Shown here: positions 11,976 to 25,232 of the stretch, piece by piece | Layout of the letters: each line of letters begins with the position of its first letter | Position numbering within the stretch: position 1 is the stretch's first letter | Source: Cucumis sativus | Lineage: Eukaryota > Streptophyta > Magnoliopsida > Cucurbitales > Cucurbitaceae | NCBI RefSeq assembly: GCF_000004075.3 | Contig: NC_026659.2 | Span: 23,268,272-23,332,271, forward strand | Length of the DNA: 64,000 nucleotides | Reading direction: 5' to 3' | Made by a program: the position numbers and the translations under genes | Notes under the pieces: model-generated | Database searches by the model: none | What the model saw: only the letters and a program-made list of their open reading frames with translations | What the model was told of the DNA's origin: nothing

Positions 11976-14038
11976 GGTCGGCGGGGAGAAGGGGGGAAGT
12001 GGGAATTGGAACTGGAATTGATTGAAAGAGATGGGGGGTTATGGATTGAGAAGGAAAGCGTTGTTCTTCTGATGGTTTGTCGGTCTAGAAAGTAATGGAA
12101 GAATTATGATCATCCACATGAATCCGTTCCATGGGAGTGTGTCTGATTTCCCTTGTTCAAGAAAATTCATTCCCAAATTACTAGTTACCTACAGGGGTGC
12201 CTCGGCCAGTTTGGTTCTCCAACTCCGTCTCTCTCCCTCTCTCTCCATTCTTGTTTCTTCTCACTTCTTCCACAGGGCCTCACCTCACATAACAAAAATG
12301 TCTCAAATAACATTGTCTGATTTTTTTCATTTTGATCCGTGAGAGTCATGAATCATGATGCTAAGCTTACGTCGTAACACAACTCCCCTCACACAAATAT
12401 TTCTAGCAATCTCAAATTCAATCCATCGCCAATAAAATTGCTTATTGTACTTAGTGGTTTTGGTTGGTTGCCTTATTATGATTCTTGTTTATGTTCATCA
12501 GAAAATTATTTTAAATCATAAAACTCATTTCGTCATTTAGATATAGCCTTTGCATATGATTACTTTTGTGTAACCTCATATAATTTCTTAATAAATTAAT
12601 GGACAAAAATATTGATTAGATAATAATAAAAACACTTCAATTAGGTTGTTAATTACAAATAAAATTAATTTTTAGGTTAAATTATACATAATATTCCAAT
12701 AACTATATAATTTATGTAAGAAAAATATATATATATGTGTGTGTGTGAGCTTTCAAAAGTTTTTACAAAAATGTGAAAAAATATTCTTATTATTAATTTT
12801 AAAGGAAAAATCGTTTATTATAAAACTTTTTGAGTGAATTTTAAATCTTCAATTCCATTAAAACTTTGAATTGACCAAATGAAGATATAGACTTATTTGA
12901 ACCACAAAAAGAATGAACAAATTTCATCTCTTTTTTTCAATCCCTTCAAATAGTCAGATTCTGAGTATATGTCTCTTCATAGGTTCTTGTTTCATTACAG
13001 TTTTCTCATTTGGTCAATTTATAATTAACTTATATATCTTGAACGAGGTTGATAATTTTAGAATTTGAAGAATATTATTTACAAAAATAATAATAATAAT
13101 AATAATTAAGAGCTAGGGGGACTTGAAAAAGAGAGGAAATGAAAGAAAATTGAAGGGAATAATAAAGAAATTAGAAAATGAAAGAAGAAGGAATTGGAGA
13201 TGTAGATAAATGTTTCTATCCACGTACAAGGGAAATTTGACCTTTTCCTTCTAAGGTTAAAATGATATTAAGTTTTTAAAGGTCCTACCATAATTGTTAT
13301 ATTAAAAAAAAAAAGTAACAACTACGAAATTTAGTGATATAGAATAATTGTTCCACCCAAGTACTAACAATAAAAAGCTGAAAACTTGATATGCGTTATT
13401 GAATCGAAGAAATTTTACAGACACATTTCATAAAGAAAAACTAGAAAGATACTGAGTCCAGCGTAAATGATCCAAAAATTGAAGAAAAAAATGTCGAATT
13501 ACCCGTTCTTTTGAAAAAGATGTGGAATAACCTTTTTTGCAGACGTCAAGTGGAATTACCAAAACGCACTTATGCGCATGTAAAAAAGCGGTATTGTCTC
13601 ACTATCTCTCGTCTCACTCAATCTCTCTGTCTTTTGCACGTTTGGTGCTGCTCTCTTCCATCTTGCTCGTCTTGTTGGTGTCGTTTAGTTTCGTCTATTT
13701 TGGTTGGTGTCACTTGACATTGAATAGATGAATGACGAAGAAGAAGAAGACTACATTAGTGAAGAAGATGTGTAGAAGATAAGAAAAATGTGTAAATGTG
13801 AGACGAAAAATAAAAAGATCAGGAACATGAGAAAAGGTAAAACCCCTGTAATAATACTGCAGGTAATGCACACAGGGATGAAATTATCAAAGCGGCATTT
13901 ACCATTTTGGGTGATTTTATCTTTTAGACAATTAAATCAAATATATCCCATAACATTACAATACAATATTCCATTTAAAAGAAAGAGAGAGAAAAAATCC
14001 CAAACCTAAGGGCCTGGCAACAAATTTACATACATAGA
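11976..14038. other. Intergenic region between the RING and glucanase genes
   Basis: Holds the upstream region of the RING gene (about 11976-12350, with a pyrimidine-rich CTCTCTCC stretch near 12225-12245), an (AAT)n microsatellite near 13087-13106 and AT-rich sequence. Short open frames at 13511-14009 have no recognisable domain. No supported gene. Confidence 0.6.
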
Positions 14039-17000
14039 TCAATTCTTCATAATCAAAATGGAGGGCACGAGAAGGAAACTGATCCAATACCAACAACTAT
14101 TTTGCCCTATTCTCAATTTAGTCCCTGATGAAGTTCTCGGTGGTCGTGCAAGATGGCGTTTCTTCGTTGTATCAATCATAATCCCAAATTGGCATGCATC
14201 TCTGTTATTACCCTGATTAGGTGGAGATGGATCGATAGTGGAAATTGTCGCTAGGTTTGAAAATTTGCATGCATTTGAACTCTGATTCATTGTTTGAAAA
14301 TAAGCATTGAAAGCATACGATACATTGCTTTTAGCATCTAGGTTGCCACAAGAAGAGCCGTAGCTAAGGCTCGTGCAATCGGCATGGTCGCAAGCATAAG
14401 CGACACTATTGGGGAGATTGGGATCAGAGAGACTTGCTTGCGGTGACATTACACACCATTGCTTGGATAAGTATTGAACTCCTTTGGCTGGAACTAATTG
14501 CTTTCCGTTCCCCATGTTTAAAGAGTATTTGATTGTTCCATCGTAATTGAAAACTCCCCAATGTCGCTCAAAATTTCCTGGTTGAATGCTCTTCGCATCC
14601 TCGTCGACTATGGCGAAAATGTATGTGTCTGTTGGAACTGGCCGCTTCGGCGTACCTTGTCGTCGATTGATTCGCTCGATTAAACCTAATTGCAACAATT
14701 ACCACTTTTAAAACTCATAATTAAATGTGTAGTAACATTTCTTTTTTTTTTTTTGACAAATATTATACTACTCTAATTTGACAAATGGGTGTGAAAATTT
14801 GAACAGCCTACAGATGACACCAAACTTCTAGTTGGCTAATGTTGTTGAAATTTCTCTCAATAACGACTCTTTTGGTTTACAAATTTTTTACATATTTGTT
14901 CCTTTTAACTTACATAAATAATTATTTTGGTCATTCTAAATATGTACTATTTTTAGAGTTATATGTAAGTTAATATGTTTGTCACGTGGTAAAAGCATCA
15001 TTAATTTGTCAAAAAATGAATTAAAAATGAGGATCAAAATAATTATTTTTTAAAAGGTTGGCTAATTAAAATAGACATTTGCTATTTTTATGGACCAAAA
15101 TGGAATTATCTTAAAATTCAAGGAGTAGCATAGACGTTTTGAAAATTTATATATTAAAATAAAATAAAGAAGTGAGAGTAAATAAGACTAAAAAAAAAGA
15201 TTATTGAGTATAATCTGGATGAAGGGTATATACTTGATAGTCTAAGTTATATATATTCTAGTTAGCTTCATTTAATCTTTTAAAATTTATAATGGTTAAC
15301 AAGTGGCATGTAAATTTATTTAACACATCCGCTTATTAAAGATGAGTGTGACTCAACTAGAATAATATGAATACTCTTAGTCAATAAGTTAAAAAGATTT
15401 AAATTCTCTCTGCACATATTATTGAATTACTTAAAAAAAAGTTAAAAGACTCAAACATTCAAAACTAGGAAGTACCATCCAAAGATTAAAATTCTTAACT
15501 ATCAACTTTTTGAGTTGAATAATAGTTGACGTACCTTGGTTGAATCTTTGAGCATTAGCTTTATTGGCGCTAGGATCTCCATCTGTTGGCCATCCAACTT
15601 CTCCAATAATGAGGGGCATGGAGGTGAAACCATTTTTTTCGAGAGCAGAGACGAGAGTATCAAAATTGGCGTCGAGAACATTAGTGTAGGAGATTGAACC
15701 ATCAATGACGGGTGCAGCATTGCCGCTAAAGAAGGCATACTCCTTAGGAAAATGTGGATCGGCATTGAGACTAAGGAAAGGGTAGATATTGATGGTGAGA
15801 GGACATGCATTGTTACTGAGGAACTTGATGATGTTGACCATCAAGTCACGAATGTCGGGCCGAAAGTTGCCACCTGATGGGAGTCCATTACTGGTCTCAT
15901 AAACATCAGCATTTAGTGGGATTGTCACCTTCACTTGCCGCCCCAAACCTGCTTTTATTAGAGCAGCTTGAATGTTTTGCAAAGCTGGAAAGGTTGATTG
16001 AAGAAATGAACCGTTGTATGCATTTAAGAAAGGTTCATTTCCCACAGCCACGTACCTATAATAATATAAGAAAAATACTTAAGTACATAATGTATTGCAT
16101 CTTTTTCTTACATCCCTATTATATATATATGTTATGTATAAGAGATGAATATACATGTAGTATGAATTGTAACAAGTATTGTGTAATACACTGTGTTAAT
16201 TCATTATTGTTGTATTATGTATTGTACCAAATATTTGTTTTGAAAGTGGCTCTCAATTTCTTTTATGGGTGTGTCCACTTTTTAGGCTTTGTGTGATTTT
16301 TGTTCATAAATATTCTTCAACCTAACCTGTCTAAATTTAGTTTGTTTATCTTTCCTTTTCTTTTTTCTGGGTAATCAACCGTTGAGTTTGTTTCTTTTCT
16401 TAATTCAACCTTTCTAACTTTTACCAATTATATCAAACAATATTGTCATTACATTATCAAACAATTGTGTAATATGAATGGTACACAATGTTAGCCATCA
16501 AAGTGTAACATTTTATCAATTTTCTCTCTAGTTAGTTTATTTTTTGAAATACACCAATAAATTTTAGAGGATATTTTATATATATATATAGTAAAATGAA
16601 CCAAAATATTGTATTAAATATCGCAACAATGGACCAAGATATGTATCAGGATAAATACATGTAGAATATATTTTTTTATATTTTTAAAAATTATTGTTTA
16701 AAATAATTATATATTAAAAAATATATATTTAACAATAAAACCCTATCAACACTTCCATACTCAAATTATCCTAAAATTTTAGGTCTCAACATTTTAATCA
16801 ATATTCGTTTATAATTCCTACTATCCTAATATTAATATTAATTTTTTTCAATTTATTATTTTTCATGGAAATCAAGTTATCCCTCTCTATAGATTGACCC
16901 ATTTATAAAAACCTAATCATTTTATTTTTGTTTTTGAATTTTGTTTGTTTGTTTTTTTCTCACATTTTCTTTAATTATAATTTTTTTTTATCTTTGTTAT

Positions 17001-17403
17001 GAATTTTATCAATTACTTTTATAAAAAATAATAATTAAAAAAACGAATCATCGAATTATTACCTGATATTGGTACCAAAATTAGAAATGAAATAAGAAAC
17101 ATTTTTTGCGACCCAATTCTCCGCAACACGTACACTACTAGCAAGGGGTGCTAAGAACTCATTAGGAATTCCAAGCATAACTTGAAGACCAGAATTGCCA
17201 AGAGCCTGAAGCGCACCTGGATCGGCTTCAAATAGCTTAACTTTATTGAACCCATTGTCCTTCATCAATTTAACCACAATATCGGGTGGGAGTGGATGAC
17301 TCGATCGTGTCCCCCAATTGCAAGCGAACCCGAATCCACTCTTCACGAGTGACAAACAACAAACTACCAATAATAATGATCCCCATAATTTTGGGTGTCC
17401 CAT
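14039..17403 (-). CDS. Glucan endo-1,3-beta-glucosidase, GH17 with X8/CBM43 domain
   Basis: Three exons, 17403-17063, 16055-15535 and 14685-14039, give 502 residues with matching phases. The enzyme hydrolyses beta-1,3-glucan (callose) in the cell wall or at plasmodesmata. Residues 1-26 form a signal peptide ([17 protein letters not shown]). The GH17 barrel runs from about 27 to 350 and holds the proton donor E121 in VGNEP and the nucleophile E266 in [10 protein letters not shown] linker and the X8 (CBM43) domain follow from W364 (WCVMSP...), with its set of paired cysteines ([22 protein letters not shown]). The last 19 residues are hydrophobic ([15 protein letters not shown]), consistent with a GPI-anchor signal. 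The start at 17403 was preferred over an upstream in-frame ATG at 17544 because it places the signal peptide at the N-terminus. It resembles the glucosidase 8-like group; the paralogue is not certain. Confidence 0.92.
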
Positions 17404-18880
17404 ATATTTTATTTTGTGTGTGTGTAATGTAATGTAATGTTGGATTTGGATGAATTGCAGGTTAGGTGTTTTTAAATGTAATATGGGTGTAAAAGTTAAT
17501 GGAGGGAGACAGAAAGACAACCCCTTTTGGGCAAGAAAAGGCAAGGAATTGCATTAAGATACGAAAAAGGAATTGGGTTCTTCCTATTATTATTCCATGA
17601 AAATATCTACACGTATTGCCAATCCCATGATTCTTCTTTCTACACTCTTAATTAAATGTTTGTATGTATATGTTATAATGCATATGTGTGACAAGAAACG
17701 AATATTTTGGATTCTACTCTTCCCTTTATTATAAGACCATATGTATATATAGTTAGTTAGTCACCTGGAGGGGGTTTCATAACAACCTAGTCTATGAACC
17801 CTACATATACATGGTTAAGTCGACTACAAGGTGTGGTTTGGAGAAGTATCTTTTGGTCTTTGGTCTACCTAGCTAGTTTTTATAATTTGCTTACTAACTT
17901 TCAAAATTGATTTTAGTTTCAATTTTGATGATTAGGTTTCAAAATATCATTTAAATTTGACAACTTTTTATTCAACTTGAGCTTCTGAGTATTATACTTG
18001 TACTTTTAGTTTAGCCTCGATTTTTCATAAGCACCGGCATTTTTTGTCTCTATTAGTCAAATGTCTATATATATATATATGATTTAATATTTAATTTTAC
18101 ATTTTTAAATATAATTTTTATATCCTATTATTAATATACCGTGTTTCAAAGTAATTTAGATTCATTTCAAAATAATTTTTTTTGAAGAAATTTCATTTTG
18201 TTTAAACTACATTTAAAAACTAATTTTGAGTAGCTTTTAAATCTTCTTAATTTTTTTAAAATAACTTAATTTTTACATTAAACCCAAAAACATATGTAAT
18301 CCAAATATACTATTAGAAAATGAAAAAAAAAAGTAATTTTGAAATTCAAAATTCACTATCAGATATATATACCCAAAACAAAAGAAGTTATACGTTGATT
18401 CCTATCTCAATCTTGACTTTTAGAATAACTAGTTTTTAATTCATGCAAAATATTCCATGTTGTGTTATTGTACATTAATTTTTTTAAAATAAATAATAAT
18501 GTGATCATTTTATAGAAGAAATATTATATCATATATACAATTTTTTTTAAAAAAAATAAAGTGTATAGTATACGAGATAACCGAAATATTGTGAAAATTA
18601 GAAAGAGTTAATAGTATCCAAAATTATAAATTGAAGTGTGAAAAACATTTGAAAAAGAAAAGTAGCACTAATTGTAAAATTATATAAGGAAAACAACTCT
18701 TCAAAGTAATAAAATTGCATGTCCTTTTCACATACACTTAAACTTCGATGTTGAATTAAAATAGTGAGGGTTTCAATTTTTAGAAAATATCGATATGTAT
18801 TGAAATTTTAAAAAAATTTATAGTAATCGATCAAAATTGTGAAATGATCTAGAATTAAGAAAATTTTTGGATAATAAAAA
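17404..18880. other. Upstream region of the glucanase gene and AT-rich spacer
   Basis: About 1.5 kb of AT-rich DNA upstream of the glucanase start codon, ending at the copia LTR. A short run of TA dinucleotides occurs near 18067-18080. No gene or defined element was seen. Confidence 0.6.
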
Positions 18881-18883
18881 AAA

Positions 18884-19143
18884 TAATATTATTGAAAAGA
18901 GAGACAACGAGCTCACACCAATTTACGTGGAAACCCGAGTACCGGAAGAAAAACCACGATTGTTTGTTGTTATTATTTTCTAATGAATAAAACAATAGGT
19001 ACATGGAAGAATAAATAGAGTACACAATGGAATAAAAAAGGAAAAGATTTAGGAAAATAAGGAATACATTCCCATAATCTTTCCATAATTATTCTAGGAT
19101 TCTAACAAGGAAAAAGCCTAGAAAAAAGGAAAGAATTCCAACA
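18884..19143 (-). repeat. 3' long terminal repeat of the Ty1/copia element
   Basis: Read on the minus strand, the polyprotein stop is followed at once by a polypurine tract (GAGGGGGAG) and then TGTTGGAATT, the typical start of a copia LTR. The LTR therefore begins at 19143. It contains a TATA-like segment (CTATTTATTC) and a region rich in T and C before the far end. The far end was placed near 18884 because the sequence then turns into simple AT-rich DNA; a clear terminal CA and target duplication were not found. There is no matching 5' LTR upstream of 23180. Confidence 0.6.
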
Positions 19144-19150
19144 CTCCCCC

Positions 19151-22100
19151 TCAAGTTGGGACGTAAATATCAATGAGGCCCAACTTGCTAACGCAAAAGT
19201 CGAAGTTTGGTCTGAGAAGCCCTTTGGTAAGAACATCAGCAACCTGTTGACTCGAAGGGATGTACGGAATGCATATGCTCCCACTGTCAAGTTTTTCTTT
19301 GATAAAATGTCGATCAATCTCAACATGTTTAGTTCTATCATGTTGAACAGGGTTGTTAGCAATACTAATAGCGGCTTTATTATCACAGAAAAGCTTCAAT
19401 GGTGTCTCACATTCCTGATGAAGATCTGTCAAAACTTTCTGAAGCCAAATTTCCTCACATATTCCTAAACTCATAGCTCTATATTCAGCCTCAGCGCTGC
19501 TCCTGGCCACAACACTTTGCTTCTTACTCCTCCAAGTTACAAGATTGCCCCAAACAAAGGTACAATAACCAGAGGTAGATTTTCTGTCAACAACAGATCC
19601 TGCCCAATCCGAGTCAGTGTATGCCTCAATGGTCTTTCTGTCTGTTTTTCTAAACATCAGCCCTTTACCAGGTGTTGATTTTAAGTATCTCAAGATTCTG
19701 TTGACAGCTTTCATGTGTTCCTCATTAGGGGTCTGCATAAACTGGCTGACAACACTCACAGCAAAGGAAATATCAGGACGAGTATGAGATAAGTAAATTA
19801 ATTTACCCACGAGGCGTTGATACTGTTCTTTATCAACTGGAACTTGATCATCAGAGTTTCCTAGTTTGCAGTTGAATTCAATAGGAGTGTCAGTGGGACG
19901 ACATCCTAACATACCTGTCTCGGTTAACAAATCAAGGATGTATTTTCTTTGAGATACGGAGATACCTTCTTTAGATCTGGCCACCTCCATTCCAAGGAAA
20001 TATTTCAAATTTCCCAAATCCTTGATTTCAAACTCATCGCCCATTCTCTGCTTTAGTTGACTGATTTCTGCCTGATCATCTCCAGTCAAAACAATGTCAT
20101 CCACATAAACTATTAGAACAGCAATCTTTCCTGTTTTGGAAACCTTTGTAAATAAAGTATGATCAGAGTGTCCCTGCCTGTACCCTTGGGACTTGACAAA
20201 GGTAGTGAATCTGTCAAACCATGCTCTGGGAGACTGTTTCAGACCATATATAGATTTCTGGAGTTGACACACATGCTGACCAAACTGGGCTTCAAATCCA
20301 GGCAGAGAGCTCATGTAGACTTCCTCTACGAGGTCTCCATTCAAAAAGGCATTCTTAACATCCAGCTGATATAGAGGTCAATCTTTGTTCACAGCAACAG
20401 ATAACAGAACTCTAATAGTATTCAACTTAGCAACTGGAGAAAAAGTTTCTGAATAGTCAATACCATAGGTTTGAGTAAATCCCTTCGCAACTAACCTTGC
20501 CTTGTGTCTGTCAAGAGTACCATCAGCTTTGTATTTGAGAGAGAACACCCATTTGCATCCCACAGTTTTGTGTCCCTTAGGTAGAGTACAAATGTCCCAA
20601 GTACTATTCTTTTCAAGAGCTTTCATCTCTTCCATGACAGCATTCTTCCATTCAGGATACTTTAAAGCAGTGTAGATATCTTTTGGTATTATGGTAGAGT
20701 CAAGGCTTGCTGTAAAAGCTCTGAACTGAGGAGAGAGACTATCGTAGGAAACATAATTGCAAATGGGGTGTTTAGTACAAGACCTGGTGCCTTTTCTCAG
20801 AGCAATGGGAATGTCAAGAGAGGAATCATACTCATCTGATTTTCCTGTATGACCCTGTTCCGCTTCATTATTACGGGTTTCTATTCTGACCTCAATCTCA
20901 TCACCACTGTCCTTTTCTTCCACGTTTTCAAGAACAGCAACATTAGACCTGTCATTCTCACTTATCATATTCTTAGTACAGGGTTCAGTAGGGTTTTCCA
21001 TACCTTGATCTCGAGGAGGTTCAGAGTCTTGGACTGGAGCCGGCGGCTGACTAGTAGGGGAACCGACTTCCTTTTTGTGATTCCTCCTGTAGTACGTTTT
21101 CCAGGGGACTTGGTTTGTGGGTAGGACTATGGAATGAGGAATGATGTTAGACACAACACTAGGAGTGGGTTCGATGAATTCAAAGGTGTTGTTAGACTCT
21201 TCACTCACACTCTCCCCCTGAAGATGGCTAACGGGAAAGTAGGGTCGATCCTCACAGAAAGTAACATCCATAGTGACAAAGTATTTTCTGGATGGTGGGT
21301 GAAAACATTTATAACCACGCTGGTGAGGGGGATACCCAACAAACACACATGCCTGAGCCCGAGGGGTAAATTTGGTTTGATTAGGGCCAAAATTATGGAC
21401 ATAAGCGGTACACCCAAACACACGAAGAGGAACTTCAGAAACATGACGAGTCGATGGGTAGGACTCCTTAAGACAATCTAAGGGAGTTTGAAAATGAAGA
21501 ATACGAGAAGGCATTCTATTGATTAAATGAGCTGCTGTAAGAATAGCATCTCCCCACAAGTATGAAGGAAGGGAAGTAGAAAGCATAAGGGAACGGGCTA
21601 CTTCCAGAAGGTGACGGTTTTTTCGCTCGGCCACTCCATTTTGTTGAGGAGTGTAGGCGCACGAGTTTTGATGAACAATCCCCTTGGAAGCAAGAAATTC
21701 ACTAAGGTTATGGTTTTGGAATTCCCGACCATTATCACTCCGAAGAATAGCAATTTTTTGATGGAATTGTGTTTCAATGGTGTGATAGAAATTTTGAAAC
21801 ATAGAGGAAACCTCAGATTTATCAGTGATAAGGTAGACCCAGGTAAGACGGGTATGATCATCAATGAAGGTTACGAACCACCGTTTTCCAGATGAGGTTG
21901 TTGTCTTGGATGGTCCCCAGACATCACTATGAACAAGAGTGAAGGGTTGGGTTGGTTTGTATGGTTGTGAGGGAAAAGAGACTCGATGTTGTTTGGCCTG
22001 AATACACACATCACAAGATAAGGTAGTCATCTCAACTTTAGAGAAGAGATGTGGAAATAAATGTTTCATATATTGAAAATTAGGGTGGCCTAAACGAAAA

Positions 22101-23180
22101 TGCCACAACATACAATCTTGTTCAGAAGTAGTGAAATAGGAAGATAAGAGACTAGTCCTAGGAATGCTACTAGAAGAGGTATCGTCATCAAGGAGGTAGA
22201 GTCCCCTACTATGCCGGGCAGTGCCAATCATCCTCCCCGAGCTCAAGTCCTGAAAAGAGACAGAATCAGGTAAGAATATTGCTTTGCAGTTTAACTCATG
22301 AGTGATCTTGCTTATCGAAAGCAAATTATAAGATAGTTTGGGCACATGCAAAACATTATGTAAGGAGAGCCCTGCACAAGGAGAAATCTTCCCCTTTCCA
22401 GCAATGGGGGCCAAGGAGCCATCTGCAATTCTAATTGTCTCGTTCCCAGCACAAGGAATGTAAGATACAAAATGTTCAGAGGACCCAGTCAAATGATCTG
22501 TGGCACCAGAATCCAGAATCCAGGGGTTCTTCCCATCAATACTAACAAGACCGAAGGAATGAGGTATACCTGATTGGACAATGGCACCTAAAGTGGCAAG
22601 ACTGAGATCAGTTTGGTTTTTGTGTGGATCGGATTGTTGAGGAGGTTCAGCAGACTCACTCACATACGCCCGCCCTGTGTTCTGTTTGTCGTTGGAAGGG
22701 CGTTTCTTACTTCCTGGGGGACGACCATGTAACTTCCAACATTGTTCTTTGGTATGCCATTGTTTTTTGCAATGCTCGCAGACAGGAATTGGTTTTCCAT
22801 TATGCTTGTCACTGCTACTGTTAGAAGATCTTGCACTAAAAGCAGCAGAGTCAATAGTAGGGGTTGCGGAAATATTCATAGCACTTGTGCGATCTTCCTC
22901 GAGGCGGATTTCAGAGCAAACTTCCATCAGGGAGGGAATCGGTCTTTGACCTAGTATACGCCCTCGAACTACATCAAACTTAGGATTAAGACCAGCAAGA
23001 AAGTCATAAATCCTGTCATTCTCTTCAATTCTCGAGTACTGTACACCATCAGTGGGATCACGCCAGACTAGTTCTCTGCATAGGTCCATTTCTTGCCATA
23101 TAAGAGAAAGCTTATTGAAAAAGGATGTGACATCCATGGTTCCTTGCTTGCATAAATGATAGATAGTTAGGATGTGACAT
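19151..23180 (-). pseudogene. Ty1/copia retrotransposon gag-pol, 5'-truncated, one nonsense codon
   Basis: One reading frame of 1,329 codons from the Met at 23137 to the TGA at 19151, broken only by an in-frame TGA at 20380-20378. In order it shows the C-terminal part of gag, a zinc knuckle (CX2CX4HX4[15 protein letters not shown]), aspartic protease (LDSGATDHL), the GAG-pre-integrase HHCC region ([18 protein letters not shown]), the integrase core ([25 protein letters not shown]), reverse transcriptase with the YVDD active site, and RNase H (YTDSDWAG, SSAEAEYRA). The TGA stands where copia elements normally have Trp, just before PLYQLDVKNAF, so a single TGG to TGA change explains it. The frame is open upstream of the Met to about 23175, where a stop ends it and gag homology is lost; the N-terminal half of gag, primer site and 5' LTR are missing. 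The otherwise intact frame suggests a fairly recent element. Confidence 0.93.
20378..20380 (-). other. In-frame TGA inside reverse transcriptase
   Basis: The codon following VAVNKD reads TGA, and the same frame then continues with PLYQLDVKNAFLN without any shift. The family usually has a tryptophan here. It separates the N-terminal RT segment from the YVDD-containing part, so no complete RT can be made without read-through. Confidence 0.9.
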
Positions 23181-24634
23181 CAAAATTTTAGGCTGAATGA
23201 CTTAGAAATTTAATGAAAATTAAACATTTAAATGAGGTTAAAAATAAATATAATTAGGCCATTTGGTGAAGAGTTGGGTTATGAAAGAGTTAGTGTTGTG
23301 ATAGTATGTGTTTGGAGGAAAGATTATGATAGATAGTGTTATAATTATATGTATTTGAAAGAAGAATCACGTAGGTAGTGATATAATTTAGATGCATTAG
23401 ATGGAGGTAAACAAACTTTTCGAAACTTTCATTATTAAATTTTGTTAAAAAGTAGTAGAATTCAAAAATACTTGTTTATTTTAGTAGTAATAAAAAGTAG
23501 GTGTTAGGATTTGAATTTAGATCTAAGAATCGTTAAAAATAAAAAAAAGTTGGCAAAATATTTAGAATGATATTATTAATAATAAGCATTTGATAGATAT
23601 CGATATTTATGTATTGATGGACGATGACAGAAATATTAATAAAATTAAAATAAAATTGTAATAATTTATAAATATTTTAATTTGTTTTATTATTTAAAAA
23701 AATATAATTTATTTGAACTATTTTACTCTATCTTTAAATTGTAACTAATAATTTTGAAATTTTCCATTTCTATAATTTTAAAACTTTATTATTATTTTAT
23801 AAAATGAAACATTTTAGTTTGTGTGGGGTCCACTGATTTTTGTGAATTAGAGTTGCTTTGTTTAGGAAGTTCCCTGTTTTAATTGATCATTATTATGATA
23901 GTTTTAATTAAGATCATTTTATTTCTGACTACTTTAATTTACACATTTACCTGTCATCCTCACGTATAAAAAAAAATACATTCCAACTAAAACACAATAT
24001 TTATTACACTCAATTTTTTTTATAAATATTGCGTGAAATATTATATTTTTTTAACCATTTTATAGACTAATTAATATAATTGCATCGGGTGGTACAAAGT
24101 TGTGTGTCTTTTAGAATGAATTAATCGAAGGTTGTGTGTCATTTAACACAATACATAACCACTTAGCTTGTGAAGAAGAGAGTTGCGAGAAAATGTTATT
24201 TTTTGAGTTGGTTAAAACTAAAAGGGCGAGACAAAACAAAATCAACCCACGGCGAGTAGAACATAATTAAAATTATTTAAAAAGGTCAACACTTCCAAAC
24301 TCAAATAAATAATTCATTAAATGTGGAATTGTAGAAAAAGTATATTTTTCTTCTCTACGTCTGGGACATTTCTCTCCTTGTCCTGCTTTTCTTTCTTCCA
24401 TCTTCCCTTCCTCCTAGTCCCTACAGCCTACCAAGATGCATGAAATCATTTCATTATTATTGCAAATATGAGATATATATTGACAAAGAAATCAGTAAAC
24501 AAAAAAGAAGAAGAAAAAACTGGTACAAACGTTTCCCTACAGCCAAAAATAGAAATTGGAAAACAATGGATCATCTCTCACAATCTCACTCAATCACTCT
24601 CACACACAAATAAATACATGGGGGAATTCGAATA
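23181..24634. other. AT-rich spacer between the copia element and the small membrane protein gene
   Basis: Contains no supported gene. A MITE-like piece lies at 23256-23400. The last 200 bp (24460-24634) are the 3' flank of the membrane protein gene and have a diverged second copy near 43880-43990. Confidence 0.55.
23256..23400. mobile_element. Partial Tourist-like MITE (tentative)
   Basis: The sequence after tta begins ggccatttggtgaagagt and contains 'tatgtgtttgga', resembling the reverse complement of the MITE at 54205-54519 (gggggcatttgggacatgaa, then tttgtgtttggag). The other terminus was not found. Similarity was judged by eye. Confidence 0.33.
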
Positions 24635-25162
24635 TCAAGCATTGCATAGGAGAGATCTGGATGCGTACAACTCCAATGCAACAATTCCAATGAAACCACA
24701 CAAAATACAGTTAATATAAAGTTTCCTCTCAAAAGTACTAGTCCTTCCCATCTCTCCATTTATAATATGATCCATGATTATGGGTTCAATCATTTGAGGT
24801 AATTCTTGTAATCTGAGCATCCAAATTTGTTGGTGAAGCTGAATTTGTTGGCGACTAATAACATGCAATTGCCTTTCTGTTCGAGAGAGCATCAAAGAGT
24901 TATGGATAAAAAGAAGAATGTAAAGGAAGGCGGAGAAGCAAGTTAAAGCAAAAAGCAGCCACCAATGTTTGCAATGAAGAAGAGAGGAATTAGGAGAAGT
25001 TTGAGAGAGGGAAAAGAAGAAGAGACGAAGCCAAACAAGGAAAGCAATAGCTATGTTTTGAAGGCTGGTTTCATAATTCTCCACTCTACCTTTTTGGGTA
25101 TCGGCCATAGCATTCAGTTCCTCTAATACTTTTTGCATTTCTTCAATTAGTTCTGCAGCCAT
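24635..25162 (-). CDS. Uncharacterised small membrane protein, 175 residues
   Basis: I do not recognise the family. The start at 25162 (MAAELIEEMQKVLEELNAM) was chosen over a longer upstream extension because it gives a sensible amphipathic N-terminal helix and sits about 70 bp downstream of a TATA-like box. Residues 1-30 are charged and may form a coiled coil. Hydrophobic segments follow at about 33-50 (IAIAFLVWLRLFFFSLS), 67-92 (WWLLFALTCFSAFLYILLFI) and near the C-terminus at 149-168 (YINCILCGFIGIVALELY). A Gln-rich stretch (RQQIQLHQQIW) lies between the second and third. The block ADTQKGRVENYETSLQNIAI looks conserved in style, and an intact frame with composition unlike the flanking AT-rich DNA supports a real gene. 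No intron was needed. No function is proposed. Confidence 0.62.
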   Translation of the reverse strand: MAAELIEEMQKVLEELNAMADTQKGRVENYETSLQNIAIAFLVWLRLFFFSLSQTSPNSSLLHCKHWWLLFALTCFSAFLYILLFIHNSLMLSRTERQLHVISRQQIQLHQQIWMLRLQELPQMIEPIIMDHIINGEMGRTSTFERKLYINCILCGFIGIVALELYASRSLLCNA

Positions 25163-25232
25163 GTATAGAAAGTGTTGGACTTTGAGTGAAAATAAATATT
25201 TGATTTGGAGGGAATATAGTAGGGTGGGAGGG

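Noticed and set aside
13511-13731. Two overlapping open frames with hydrophobic Ser/Leu/Cys-rich translations
   Set aside because: They arise from a CT-rich stretch, have no homologue I recognise, no codon pattern and no supporting promoter.
17404-17544. Upstream in-frame ATG extending the glucanase N-terminus by 47 residues
   Set aside because: It would bury the signal peptide inside the protein. The ATG at 17403 puts the signal peptide first, as in the family.
20378-20380. Programmed stop-codon read-through in the copia element
   Set aside because: Copia elements do not normally place a read-through stop inside reverse transcriptase; a simple point mutation of a Trp codon is the better explanation.
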